64,000 nt of DNA from assembly GCA_050248955.1 (NCBI GenBank), contig JBFWRK010000008.1, forward strand, positions 124,001 to 188,000, given 5' to 3'. Below, one piece after another: positions 51,813-60,377 of the stretch. The notes under the pieces are model-generated. The model was not told the origin of the DNA and searched no databases. It worked only from the letters and a program-made list of their open reading frames with translations. Position 1 is the first letter of the stretch, and each line of letters starts with the position of its first letter. Both the position numbers and the translations under genes were made by a program. This DNA is from JBFWRK01 sp050248955. GTDB taxonomy: Bacteria > Actinomycetota > Acidimicrobiia > Acidimicrobiales > Ilumatobacteraceae.

Positions 51813-53933
51813 GTGGTCCCAGTGACAACGACCGCCGACCCTCCGTCGCTCGCTCGGCTCGAAGCGCTGCACTCTGGTGCCGACGCACGCCCCTCGGAGC
51901 GTCGCGCCCGGCCGAGCATGGGCTACCTGCCCGGCCTCGACGGGCTCCGCGCGGTCTCGGTCATCGCGGTGATGCTCTACCACCTGCACGCGCTCGACCC
52001 GACGAGTCTCGGATCGTTCCGGGGCGGCTTCTTCGGGGTCGAGGTGTTCTTCGTCGTGTCGGGGTTCCTGATCACGTCGTTGCTGATCGAGGAGCACCAG
52101 CGAGCCGGTCACGTCGACTTCCGGCAGTTCTGGCTCCGCAGGGCCCGGCGGTTGCTACCGGCGCTGTACGCGATGCTCGTCGTCGTCGGGATCTGGGCGG
52201 CGCTGTGGCGGCCCGACACCGTGGCCCGCCTGCGCACCGACCTGCCGGGGGCGCTCTTCTACTACTCGAACTGGCTGCAGATCTTCGACGACGTCGGCTA
52301 CTTCGCCGCACTCGACACGCCGCCGCTGCTGCGCCACCTCTGGTCGCTCGCCGTCGAGGAGCAGTGGTACCTCGTGTGGCCGCCGGTGTTCGCGCTGCTC
52401 GTGCGGGCGGTCGGCGATCGCCCCCGACGCCTGCTGCTCCCGGTGCTGGGGATGGCCGCGGTCAGCGTCCTCGCGATGGTCCTCCTGTACAGCCCGGACG
52501 ACGCGGGCCGCGCGAACTTCCTCTACCTCGGCACGGTCACGCGCGCCTCGGGGCTGTTGCTGGGCGCCGCGCTGGCCACCAGATGGCAACCGTGGCGGTG
52601 GTCGGGCGCGAACCGCCGGCATCTGGTCGGACTCGACGTGATCGGCTTCGGCGCGATCGCAGGGCTCGGCGCCGCGGTGGTGTTCCTCGACAACGAGTCC
52701 TCGGCGGTCTATCGCGGAGGGTTCCTGCTCGTCTCGACGTTGAGCGCGGTCGCGATCGCAGCGGTCGCCCATCCGGGCGCGCGCGCGATGCGCCAGGTGT
52801 TCGGCAGCGCGCCACTCGTCCAGATCGGCAAGCGCTCCTACGGTCTGTACCTGTGGCACTGGCCGGTGTTCGTGCTCACCCGGGCTGCTTCGGGCGCCGG
52901 TCGCCTGGCGTTCGCCGTCGTCGTCACGGCAGTGCTGTCGGAGGCGTGCTACCGGTTCGTCGAGGAGCCGGTCCGCAAGGGTGCGCTGCGGAGGTGGTTC
53001 GGCGAGCGATCGTCCGCGTTCGGTGATGCTCGCCGGAGGATGACCGTCTCGACCGTGCTGTACGGCCTGGCCGCGGCAGCGCTCGTGGTCCCGCTCGCTG
53101 TGCGGGTCGTGACCGCCGACGAGCACAACATCGCGCTCGACGAGTCCGGCGATGTCGCCTTCGACCTCCCGACTGCGGTGGCGACGACGATCCCGGACGA
53201 CAGCCCTACGGCAGGAGATCGGACGCCGACGGTTGCGACGTCGACGACGCTCGCGACGCTTCCCCGCCGGCTCACGATCGTCGGCGATTCGCAAGCGCAC
53301 TCGCTCGCGATCAACCTGCCGGCCGGCATCGAGTCGACGTTCACGATCAGCGACGGTTCGGTGGAGGGCTGTGGTGTCTGGGACGAGGGCACGGTGATCA
53401 CCGAGCGCGAGGGGTTCTCACGCACGTTCGACGAGTGCTCCGGCTGGGCGCAGGAGTGGGGTGCGGCCGCCATGGCCGCCGATGCCGAGGTCGCGCTCGT
53501 GGTGATCGGCGCGTGGGACGTGTTCGACGTGCAGACGGATGCGGGCGTCGTCGCCTTCGACACCCCGGGCGGCGACGCGAGGTTCCTCGGGCTGCTGCGT
53601 CAGGGGATCGGCGAGCTGTCGAGCGCCGGTGCCAAGGTCGCGCTGCTCGAGGTGCCGTGCATGCGTCCGACCGATGCCGCAGGCGCCGGGGTGCCGCCGC
53701 TACCGGAGCGCGCCGACGACGACCGAGTCGCCCACCTCAACACGCTGCTCCGGCAGGCGGCCGACGAGAACCCCCGCGACGTCGTGTTCGTCCCCGGGCC
53801 GACCGAGTGGTGCGACGACCCGTCGATCTCGACGGACCTCAACTACCGATGGGACGGCATCCACGTGTACAAGCCCGGGGCCGAGCTGATTTACGAGACG
53901 ATCGCGCCGACCCTGCTGCGGGTGCCGGTCTGA
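51813..53933 (+). CDS. OafA-like membrane acyltransferase (AT3) with C-terminal SGNH domain
   Basis: 706 residues from GTG 51813 (a GTG at 51822 is also possible). Residues ~35-390 form the acyltransferase_3 domain of about ten membrane helices: YLPGLDGLRAVSVIAVMLYH with the conserved loop, FFGVEVFFVVSGFLIT, and SLAVEEQWYLVWP. After one more helix (~410-430) and a linker comes an extracytoplasmic SGNH domain: TIVGDSQAHSLA (~490) and WDGIHVYKPGAEL (~688). Such fusions O-acetylate surface polysaccharides, the membrane part passing the acyl group to the SGNH part. Confidence 0.9.
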   Translation: MVPVTTTADPPSLARLEALHSGADARPSERRARPSMGYLPGLDGLRAVSVIAVMLYHLHALDPTSLGSFRGGFFGVEVFFVVSGFLITSLLIEEHQRAGHVDFRQFWLRRARRLLPALYAMLVVVGIWAALWRPDTVARLRTDLPGALFYYSNWLQIFDDVGYFAALDTPPLLRHLWSLAVEEQWYLVWPPVFALLVRAVGDRPRRLLLPVLGMAAVSVLAMVLLYSPDDAGRANFLYLGTVTRASGLLLGAALATRWQPWRWSGANRRHLVGLDVIGFGAIAGLGAAVVFLDNESSAVYRGGFLLVSTLSAVAIAAVAHPGARAMRQVFGSAPLVQIGKRSYGLYLWHWPVFVLTRAASGAGRLAFAVVVTAVLSEACYRFVEEPVRKGALRRWFGERSSAFGDARRRMTVSTVLYGLAAAALVVPLAVRVVTADEHNIALDESGDVAFDLPTAVATTIPDDSPTAGDRTPTVATSTTLATLPRRLTIVGDSQAHSLAINLPAGIESTFTISDGSVEGCGVWDEGTVITEREGFSRTFDECSGWAQEWGAAAMAADAEVALVVIGAWDVFDVQTDAGVVAFDTPGGDARFLGLLRQGIGELSSAGAKVALLEVPCMRPTDAAGAGVPPLPERADDDRVAHLNTLLRQAADENPRDVVFVPGPTEWCDDPSISTDLNYRWDGIHVYKPGAELIYETIAPTLLRVPV

Positions 53934-53948
53934 CCGGTCAGGGTCTCC

Positions 53949-53974
53949 GTCAGGGGGCGCGGTCAGGGGGCGCG
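53949..53974 (+). repeat. 13-bp tandem duplication at the esterase 3' end
   Basis: GTCAGGGGGCGCG occurs twice in tandem between the acyltransferase stop and the esterase stop, including the last codons of the latter. Confidence 0.6.
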
Positions 53975-56119
53975 GTCCGCCGTGCACGGGCCTGCGCAGA
54001 CGTCGATCAGGGTGTCGTCGAAGAGGAACGCCGCCTTCTGGCGTCGGACGTCGGCATCCGCCCGCGGGTCCTCGTGGGGATCGACGTCGTCGCGTGGCGG
54101 CACGCCCTCGAGCGGGATCTCCGGCGCGCCGGAATCCCACAGGACGATCGCGGAGCCGGTGCCGGGGTACTCGAGCGGCTCGAGTCCAAAGGCGTACTCG
54201 TCCGTGAGGAGCCGGCCGTCCCTCGCGAGCGGGAGGTGCACCGCGGCACCGAGCGCTCGGGCTTCGATGAACGCCGAGAGCTGCGTCACCTGGTGATCGC
54301 CGAGCGCCACGTCGAGCAGCACCTGCTTTCCCGGTCCACCGTCGTAGGTGTTCGCCGTGACGTGCTGGACGTACCCCGCACCCTCGCCACGATCCCACAG
54401 CATCTGCATGATCGAGATGATCAACATGCGATCGAGGTCGTTCGGGTACGCGGGCTTCATCACCGCTTCGTAGTCGTCGAAGTCCACCGACCGCGGCAGG
54501 AGCAGCGAGTAGTTCATCCCCGGCACGCCCAACACGGCGCGCTCGATGTCGGGTGACACCGCCGCGAGCGCGAGGCCCATGATGCCGCCCTGGCTGTTGC
54601 CGTCGAAGACGAGCTCGTCCGCCCGGAGGTCGACGACGTCCGCGAACGCCGGATGGGTGAACAGCCCGTTGACGGCGAGCAGCGCCCGGCCGAGCACGAT
54701 CTGGTTGAGCACGCCCTGTTGCAGGCGATCGGCCATCGTCGGGAAGTTCGAGACCTCACCGAGGGTCGCTACTGCGTTCGGGATGTCGTCCTCGCTCATG
54801 CCGGCCCACTTCGTGGCGCAGAAGATGACGTTGTGCTCGGCGGCCATCCGCCGGACGTTGCCGGCGCTCACCTCGCGGTTGCTGCCGAGCAGACCGTGGC
54901 CGTAGAGCGCGATGCGGGTGCCGGTGTCCGAGGGCGCCAGCGCGACGGCGGGGATGTTGCAGACGAACGGTGCTTCGACCGAGTCGTTCTGCGCCGGGAG
55001 TGCGTCCGCGGTCGGCTCGACACCCTCGCCGTACGAGAAGCGGGACCCGGGTCCGCCATCGCCGGTGAGGAAGTTCGGCACGGTGTACGTGCCGACGACC
55101 TGGCGGGCGATGAGACCCTCCTCGTCCGGCGCGTCGATCACCTCCGTCACCGAGAACTCGGGCGACAAGCCGCCCAGCAGGTCCAGGGTCTCGTCGCGTA
55201 TGTGGAGCATGCGCTCGCTGAGGTTGCGCGTACTGGCAACGGTGAAGTCCCACGCGAGGTACAGCTCGTCGCGGTCGACGGCGGCACCACCGAGCACGGC
55301 GAACGTCGCTTCCATCGCGTCACGTCGCGCCTCGGGCGCGTCGGGCAGTCGGATGCGATCGCGGTAGGCGAGGAAGACCGGACCGGGCTCGATCGCTTTG
55401 CCGGACGCGTCGCTCAGGCCGCGCAGGCCGACCACGAACCGGTGACCTTCGGGAAGGACGACGAGCGGATGGATGACGAGCAGGCGATCGGTGTCGGCCG
55501 CAGCGCGGGCATCGAGCTCGGCCCATAGCGGCACTCGCTCGCCCGTGTCGGCGTCGACGAGGACGACCGGGCTGTCGTCGGCCAGCGATGCTTCCGGATC
55601 GGTGAAGCTCGGGAGCGCCGATTCGGCGGCGTCGAGTCCGGGGACGTACGTGAGCAGGCTGCTGTTCGGGCTGAAACCGTCGTTGCGGTTCCACTCGGAC
55701 GGGGCGATGCCGACACCGCTCGCGTTCGCCGGCATCGCTGCCGGCGTGATCGCGATGCGACGGCCCGTGTCGCTGGTCGCGTCGACGGTCGTGAAGAAGT
55801 TGCTCGGGAAGGGGAGCAGGCAACGCTGCGTGTCGAGCAGGTCGCACGCCCCGTCCGTGCCGGTGACGAGGGCGCCGAGCTCCGCGAGGAGCGCGGCGTC
55901 GGGCTCGGAGAGCGGGTGGAGCGTGGTCGTCGTCGGCGCCGGTGTGGTCGGGACATCGGCGTCGGTGGCCGCCGGTTGCACCGTCGATCCCGTCGATTCC
56001 GTTGCCGTCGTCGTCCGCGACGCGGCCGTGCCGGACCCGCCCGAACACGCCGCCAGCACCAGCGCGACCACAGCGCACGAACCGATCCAGCTCCGCTTCC
56101 CCACGTTTGCCCCTCCCAC
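53963..56119 (-). CDS. Large lipoprotein alpha/beta-hydrolase (putative esterase)
   Basis: 718 residues. The signal peptide ends in the lipobox LVLAAC. A Thr/Ala-rich linker follows, then ~600 residues whose central part looks like an alpha/beta hydrolase: ALYGHGLLGS as oxyanion loop, nucleophile elbow VFDGNSQGGIMG (~512), and a candidate catalytic His in LGDHQVTQLS (~625). LLPFPSNFFTT near residue 105 resembles the N-terminal region of predicted bacterial lipases of similar length. The substrate is unknown. It is convergent with the acyltransferase gene. Confidence 0.7.
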   Translation of the reverse strand: MGGANVGKRSWIGSCAVVALVLAACSGGSGTAASRTTTATESTGSTVQPAATDADVPTTPAPTTTTLHPLSEPDAALLAELGALVTGTDGACDLLDTQRCLLPFPSNFFTTVDATSDTGRRIAITPAAMPANASGVGIAPSEWNRNDGFSPNSSLLTYVPGLDAAESALPSFTDPEASLADDSPVVLVDADTGERVPLWAELDARAAADTDRLLVIHPLVVLPEGHRFVVGLRGLSDASGKAIEPGPVFLAYRDRIRLPDAPEARRDAMEATFAVLGGAAVDRDELYLAWDFTVASTRNLSERMLHIRDETLDLLGGLSPEFSVTEVIDAPDEEGLIARQVVGTYTVPNFLTGDGGPGSRFSYGEGVEPTADALPAQNDSVEAPFVCNIPAVALAPSDTGTRIALYGHGLLGSNREVSAGNVRRMAAEHNVIFCATKWAGMSEDDIPNAVATLGEVSNFPTMADRLQQGVLNQIVLGRALLAVNGLFTHPAFADVVDLRADELVFDGNSQGGIMGLALAAVSPDIERAVLGVPGMNYSLLLPRSVDFDDYEAVMKPAYPNDLDRMLIISIMQMLWDRGEGAGYVQHVTANTYDGGPGKQVLLDVALGDHQVTQLSAFIEARALGAAVHLPLARDGRLLTDEYAFGLEPLEYPGTGSAIVLWDSGAPEIPLEGVPPRDDVDPHEDPRADADVRRQKAAFLFDDTLIDVCAGPCTADRAP

Positions 56120-56179
56120 CGGCGCGCCGTCTCGTCGTCGAGCCGGCCGCGCCGAGCGACGATAGCGAGTCGGTGCGGT

Positions 56180-56980
56180 CTAGCTCCTCGTCCAGACCGG
56201 AGCGCGCCGTTCTGCGAACGCGCGCGGTCCTTCCTTCGCATCGGCCGTGGCGAAGATCGGCCAGCCGATCTCGAGCTCCCGTGCGAGCGCGGCCGTCTCG
56301 TCCATCGCCGCCGTCTCCTGCACGGAGCGCAGGATCGCCTCGACGGCGAGTGGACCGTTCGCAGCGATCAGCGAGGCGAGCTCCTTCGCCTTGGCGAGCG
56401 CTTGGCCGTCGGGGACGACGTGGCCGATCAGGCCGATGTCCTTCGCCTCCTGCGCGCTGTACGGGCGGGCCGTGAGCAACATCTCGAGCGCGTTCGTGTA
56501 GCTGATCTGGCGCTGCAGGCGCACGGTGGATCCACCGACGGGGAACAGACCGCGCCGAGCCTCGAACACGCCGAACGTCGCGCTCTCGCCCGCCACCCGC
56601 AGGTGCGTCGCTTGGAGGATCTCGGTGCCGCCGGCGACGGCGTGGCCCTCGACCGCGGCGATCAGCGGCTTGCGCACGCGGTAGTGGCGCAGCAACGCCT
56701 TCCAGTGGAGGTCCGGGTCGGCCGCCCAGCGATCGGCGTACGGATTCGGGCCGGCGTCGTCGCTCGCCGCCGCCTTGAGGTCCATGCCGGTGCAGAACGA
56801 GCCGCCCGCGCCGGTGAGGATCGCGCAACGGAGGTCGTCGTCCTCGTCGAGCTCGAGCCATGCATCGGCCATGCCGGCGAGCATCGCCGAGCTGAGCGCG
56901 TTCTTCGCCTCTGGCCGGTTCATCGTGACGATCAGCGTGTGGTCCTCGCGCTCGACGAGGAGGTGTTCGGTGCTCGGCAT
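56180..56980 (-). CDS. Enoyl-CoA hydratase/isomerase (crotonase) family protein
   Basis: 266 residues, the normal crotonase length. It has AKNALSSAMLAGM, the first oxyanion-hole segment TGAGGSFCTGMDLKAA (~70), the second in VEGHAVAGGTEI (~120) and a candidate catalytic Glu in FGVFEARRGLFPVGGS (~145). The second catalytic Glu of true hydratases corresponds to Ala/Gly-rich sequence here, so an isomerase or other crotonase activity is possible. It probably acts in fatty acid or sterol side-chain breakdown; no other beta-oxidation gene is adjacent. Confidence 0.88.
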   Translation of the reverse strand: MPSTEHLLVEREDHTLIVTMNRPEAKNALSSAMLAGMADAWLELDEDDDLRCAILTGAGGSFCTGMDLKAAASDDAGPNPYADRWAADPDLHWKALLRHYRVRKPLIAAVEGHAVAGGTEILQATHLRVAGESATFGVFEARRGLFPVGGSTVRLQRQISYTNALEMLLTARPYSAQEAKDIGLIGHVVPDGQALAKAKELASLIAANGPLAVEAILRSVQETAAMDETAALARELEIGWPIFATADAKEGPRAFAERRAPVWTRS

Positions 56981-57005
56981 GGCGCGGGTCTACTACCGCG
57001 CCGGG

Positions 57006-58301
57006 TCAGGCAGCGGCATCGGCGAACAGCTCGTGGACCGCGTCCGTGAGCGTCTGTGGATCGCCGCCCTGCGTGCTCGTCGTCACGAGCACGAGGTCGA
57101 GCTCCGGGACGACGATGATCTGTTGGCCGAACAGCCCGAGTGCCGAGAACGACCCTGGCGGACCGGTCAGCCACCAGTGCGCGCCGTAGCCGGAGAGCGA
57201 CGGGGACGGCGTGCGCGTGTAGTCGACCCACCCCGCGGGCAGGATCCGCTGGCCGTCCCAGACGCCGTCGCGCAGGTACAGCAGACCGAATCGTGCGAAG
57301 TCCCGCGGCGTTCCGTCGGCACCGAGACCGCCGAACCAGCGACCGTGGGGGTCGCGGCGGAACTGGAGGCTCGTGATGCCGATCGGCTCGAGCAGCCTGC
57401 TCGTGACGAAGTCGATCGCAGCCTCGTCGCCGCCGACGGTGTCGGACAGGATCCGTGAAAGCACGGCGCTGGTTCCGGTCGAGTAGTTGAAGAGCGTGCC
57501 GGGATCGGCCACCAACGGCTTGTCGATCGTGTACGCCGCGGCGTCCTCGACCTGCAGCATCGTGAGCACGTCAGACTCGCCGTTGGGGTCGAACGACTCG
57601 TTCCACTCGAGGCCGCTGCTCATGTGCAGCAGGTCGGCGACGGTGATCGCACCGCGGGGGTCGGCCGGATCGGACCATTCGGGTAGCGGCGCCGGCGCGA
57701 GCGGGTCGAGGCGCCCGTCGCCGGCGAGCAGTCCGATCGCCGCGGACGTGAAGCTCTTCGCGACGGACCAGGACGACGTCGGGGTGTCGGCATCGTCGAG
57801 CGGGTGGTACCGCTCGTAGACGATGCGGCCTCCCTGGACGACGACCAGCGAGCGGACCCGCGTGGGGGTGTCGTCGGCGCCGAACGCGGTCGCGACAGCG
57901 GCGTCGATGGCGGCGACGGACACGCCTGCCGGCAGCTCACCGGTCGGCCACTCCTCCGTCGGGAACGGCACGCCGTCGGGTTGCGGGGGCAACGCCGGGT
58001 AGAGCGCCGGGTTGTCCGCCCGAGGCGGGACGAGCGACGGCGGTGTCGTGGTCGCCGTCGATGCCGGCGTGGGCGACGCCGGCGTGGTCGATGCCGATGC
58101 CGATGCCGATGCCGGTGTCGTCGTCGTCGTCGGAGCAGCCTCGGTCGAACTGGTGGCCTCCGACGTGGCGGTCGCCGCCGGGACCGTGTCGGTGGCGACA
58201 ACACCCGTGGTCGGGTCGGCCTCGGTAGCGGTGCCGTTCGAACTGCATGCGGCCAGCACGAGTCCGGCACAGACGACGGCAGTGAGACCTCTCCGAGCCA
58301 T
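57006..58301 (-). CDS. Serine beta-lactamase-fold (class C/EstB-like) hydrolase lipoprotein
   Basis: 431 residues. The lipobox LVLAAC is followed by a long Thr/Ala/Ser-rich linker (~25-95) and a beta-lactamase-like domain. Catalytic motifs are SVAKSFTS (~190, S-x-x-K), FNYSTGTS (~275, Y-x-S/T) and a degenerate third motif in LGLFGQQI. The family includes esterases, D-aminopeptidases and beta-lactamases; the degenerate third motif and HMSSGLEW stretch favour an EstB/6-aminohexanoate hydrolase-like esterase. TACGCT lies 6 nt before the ATG. Confidence 0.87.
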   Translation of the reverse strand: MARRGLTAVVCAGLVLAACSSNGTATEADPTTGVVATDTVPAATATSEATSSTEAAPTTTTTPASASASASTTPASPTPASTATTTPPSLVPPRADNPALYPALPPQPDGVPFPTEEWPTGELPAGVSVAAIDAAVATAFGADDTPTRVRSLVVVQGGRIVYERYHPLDDADTPTSSWSVAKSFTSAAIGLLAGDGRLDPLAPAPLPEWSDPADPRGAITVADLLHMSSGLEWNESFDPNGESDVLTMLQVEDAAAYTIDKPLVADPGTLFNYSTGTSAVLSRILSDTVGGDEAAIDFVTSRLLEPIGITSLQFRRDPHGRWFGGLGADGTPRDFARFGLLYLRDGVWDGQRILPAGWVDYTRTPSPSLSGYGAHWWLTGPPGSFSALGLFGQQIIVVPELDLVLVTTSTQGGDPQTLTDAVHELFADAAA

Positions 58302-58307
58302 ACGTCG

Positions 58308-58313
58308 AGCGTA
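58308..58313 (-). promoter_or_regulatory. Putative -10 element (TACGCT) of the beta-lactamase-fold gene
   Basis: TACGCT on the minus strand ends 6 nt before the ATG at 58301; the C-rich repeat tract begins a few tens of bases upstream. Confidence 0.45.
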
Positions 58314-58334
58314 CGGCCGCGGCAGCCCCCGCCC

Positions 58335-58752
58335 TCATCAGCGAGCGCCCCCTCACCCGCCGCCCGCCACCCTCAGCAGCGCGTGCCCTATCACCCACCT
58401 CACACCGCCCGCCACCCGTCACCCGTCACCCGTCGCCCGTCGCCCGTCGCCCGCGGCAGATCGCCCGCCGCCCACCGCCCGCGGCCGCTCGCCCGCCAGC
58501 CCACCGCCCGCCAGCCCACCGCCCACCGCCCACCGCCCACCACCCGCCGCCCATGGCCGCTCGCCCGCCAGCCCACCGCCCGCCAGCCCACCGCCCACCA
58601 CCCGCCGCCCATGGCCGCTCGCCCGCCAGCCCACCGCCCGCCAGCCCACCGCCCACCGCCCACCACCCGCCGCCCATGGCCGATCGCCCGCCGCCCACCG
58701 CCCACCACCCGCCGCCCATGGCCGATCGCCCGCCGCCTGCCGCCTGCCGCCT
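58335..58752. repeat. C-rich low-complexity tandem repeat tract (G-quadruplex potential on the minus strand)
   Basis: About 420 bp built of CCCACCG, CCCGCCAG and CCCGCCG words with a higher-order unit around CCCATGGCCG (CATGG at 58552, 58610, 58675 and 58718). On the minus strand GGGCGGT repeats give runs of GGG with 4-nt loops near 58517-58545. Frames are open on both strands only because the words contain no stop triplets; the encoded Pro/His/Ala or Gly/Trp/Arg peptides are not believed. Confidence 0.8.
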
Positions 58753-58755
58753 GAC

Positions 58756-58866
58756 GTCGTTCATGTCAGCGATCCCGCTTCCGGTCAGGATCCCTGGTAC
58801 GTGTCAGCAAACACGTGCCTCACTTCTGGTTCGCTGACGCGGATCAGCTCCGCTGACGTCGTCGGC
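58756..58866 (+). repeat. Dispersed palindromic repeat, copy A (111 bp)
   Basis: Runs from GTCGTTCATGTCAGCG to GCTGACGTCGTCGGC. It contains several GTCAGC and GCTGAC half-sites, including arms GTCAGCAAA (58803-58811) and GTTCGCTGAC that can pair. Copies B and C are nearly identical. Confidence 0.9.
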
Positions 58867-58976
58867 ACGATCGCCCGCCAGCCCACCGCCCTTCGCCCGC
58901 GGCCGATCGCCCGTGGCCCGTCCCCCCCGCCCCCGCCCATGGCCGATCGCCCGCCGCCTGCCGCCCGCCGCCCGCC

Positions 58977-59087
58977 GTCGTTCATGTCAGCGATCCCGCT
59001 TCCGGTCAGGATCCCTGGTACGTGTCAGCAAACACGTGTCTCACTTCTGGTTCGCTGACGCGGATCAGCTTCGCTGACGTCGTCGGC
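58977..59087 (+). repeat. Dispersed palindromic repeat, copy B (111 bp)
   Basis: Same length as copy A with two substitutions visible (one C to T at the CCTCAC segment, one C to T before the last GCTGAC). It is flanked on both sides by the same C-rich filler as copy A. Confidence 0.9.
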
Positions 59088-59190
59088 ACGATCGCCCGCC
59101 AGCCCACCGCCCGCCGCCCGCGGCCGATCGCCCGCCGCCCACCGCCCGCCGCCCCCGCCCACGCCCACGGCCGATCGCCTGCCGCCTGAC
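59088..59190. repeat. C-rich filler between repeat copies B and C
   Basis: About 100 bp of CCCGCC/CCCACC words, like the larger tract at 58335-58752; a similar spacer separates copies A and B (58867-58976). No gene is seen. Confidence 0.65.
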
Positions 59191-59301
59191 GTCGTTCATG
59201 TCAGCGATCCCGCTTCCGGTCAGGATCCCTGGTACGTGTCAGCAAACACGTGCCTCACTACTGGTTCGCTGACGCGGATCAGCTCCGCTGACGTCGTCGG
59301 G
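59191..59301 (+). repeat. Dispersed palindromic repeat, copy C (111 bp), overlapping a gene end
   Basis: Differs from copy A by one substitution (ACTACT for ACTTCT) and one extra G near the right end. Its right edge contains the TGA stop and the last codons of the DUF559-like gene, so insertion of the repeat may have set that protein's C-terminus. Confidence 0.9.
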
Positions 59302-60214
59302 CACGATCGAGTGCCTCCCGGACATCGGCGACGACCCGGTCCCCGTCCTCCATGACCTGCGTGTAGGCGAACTGCAGACCGATCCGGCCGGAGAGCTGCA
59401 GTTGGTTGATCCGCTCGACGTCCTTCCGCAGCTGTGCCGCTGTGCGGTGCCATCGATATCCGAGCAGCTCGACCACGACATCGCCGGGCGGGAACACGCA
59501 ATCGACCCGACCAATGCGCTCGCCACCCCGATCGAGCTCGACCTGGCAGGCCGGGCTCGGCAGCCCGGCGCGCCGCAGCAACTGGAGGAACGCCCGCTCG
59601 AGGTAGCTGTGTCCGCCCCTGCTCACGTCTTTCCCGTCGAGCACGTCGAGCAGCAGGCTGATCCCCGGTCGTCCCCGGCCGCGGAGGGCGAGTGCCCGAC
59701 GGCGGAGGAAGTCCTCGGTCGTGAGGCGATCCCGGATCGCACCGTCGATCGCCCTTGCCAGGTCGTCGGCGCCGGCAGTGGCGGCCATGTCGATGATGCA
59801 CCGCGTCGCGCTGACGACCGGCAACCCGTCGATGAAGCAGGTGTCGATCCCATCGACGCGGATCGCCGTTCTCAGCTCGACGTCGGGTCGCGTCAGGTAA
59901 CGGCCGCGCGGCACCATCAGGTGGAAGGGCAGGCGGAGGGTGGCGCCGTCGAACCCGTGGAGTGCCTCCGCAGTCGGCCCGGCCACCCAGACGGGTCTTC
60001 CGATGTCGAGGACCACGGTCCAGAGCGCGGCCAGCACCGACGGCGGTGCGAGCGACGAGCTGAACACATGGGGTCCGGGCTGGAGGAGGGTGCCGCTCTG
60101 GACTCGGCTCCGAAGCATCGCGTCCGTCAGTCCTGCCTCATGGGCCTGGCGGCGACTGAACGACGCATGCTGACCTCGTGCGTTCGCCGCGATGCGGCGA
60201 TCGGCCTCGGCCAT
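59279..60214 (-). CDS. DUF559-like endonuclease-fold protein with AbiEi-like N-terminus
   Basis: 311 residues. The N-terminus (ANARGQHASFSRRQAHEAG) resembles the winged-helix start of AbiEi-like antitoxins, with a middle domain (LWTVVLDIGRPVWVAG, FHLMVPRGRYL). The C-terminal ~100 residues match the DUF559/Vsr-like nuclease fold: GHSYLERAFLQLL, DCVFPPGDVVVELLGYRWH and a trailing DVERINQLQLSG helix. Such proteins are common as solitary genes in Actinobacteria and their function is unproven. Its stop codon lies inside repeat copy C. No toxin partner gene is adjacent. Confidence 0.7.
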   Translation of the reverse strand: MAEADRRIAANARGQHASFSRRQAHEAGLTDAMLRSRVQSGTLLQPGPHVFSSSLAPPSVLAALWTVVLDIGRPVWVAGPTAEALHGFDGATLRLPFHLMVPRGRYLTRPDVELRTAIRVDGIDTCFIDGLPVVSATRCIIDMAATAGADDLARAIDGAIRDRLTTEDFLRRRALALRGRGRPGISLLLDVLDGKDVSRGGHSYLERAFLQLLRRAGLPSPACQVELDRGGERIGRVDCVFPPGDVVVELLGYRWHRTAAQLRKDVERINQLQLSGRIGLQFAYTQVMEDGDRVVADVREALDRARRRQRS

Positions 60215-60341
60215 CTCGACGGTTCTACCGACCGACGGACATCACACCAACCTCGCCGGGAGTTCGGAGCTGTCTGGACGTCGGGACGCCGTCGACAGCA
60301 CCCCGAGAACCGCGTCGTCCGTGTCAGCGCACGTGATCCGT

Positions 60342-60377
60342 GTCAGCGATCGCACCCGGTGACACGGGATCGCTGAC
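60342..60377 (+). repeat. Inverted repeat GTCAGCGATC-N16-GATCGCTGAC
   Basis: Perfect 10-bp arms at 60342-60351 and 60368-60377. The right arm is also the first unit of the tandem array. The same GTCAGC/GCTGAC core builds the dispersed 111-bp repeats. Confidence 0.85.

Noticed and set aside
58400..58764. Pro/His/Ala-rich (plus) and Gly/Trp/Arg-rich (minus) open frames in the C-rich tract
   Set aside because: All frames are open because the repeated words lack stop triplets; no ribosome binding sites and no homology expected.
58756..59301. Possible insertion sequence or integron attC sites
   Set aside because: No transposase or integrase frame, no target duplication seen, and the copies lack attC-like R'/R'' boxes; only a non-coding palindromic repeat can be supported.
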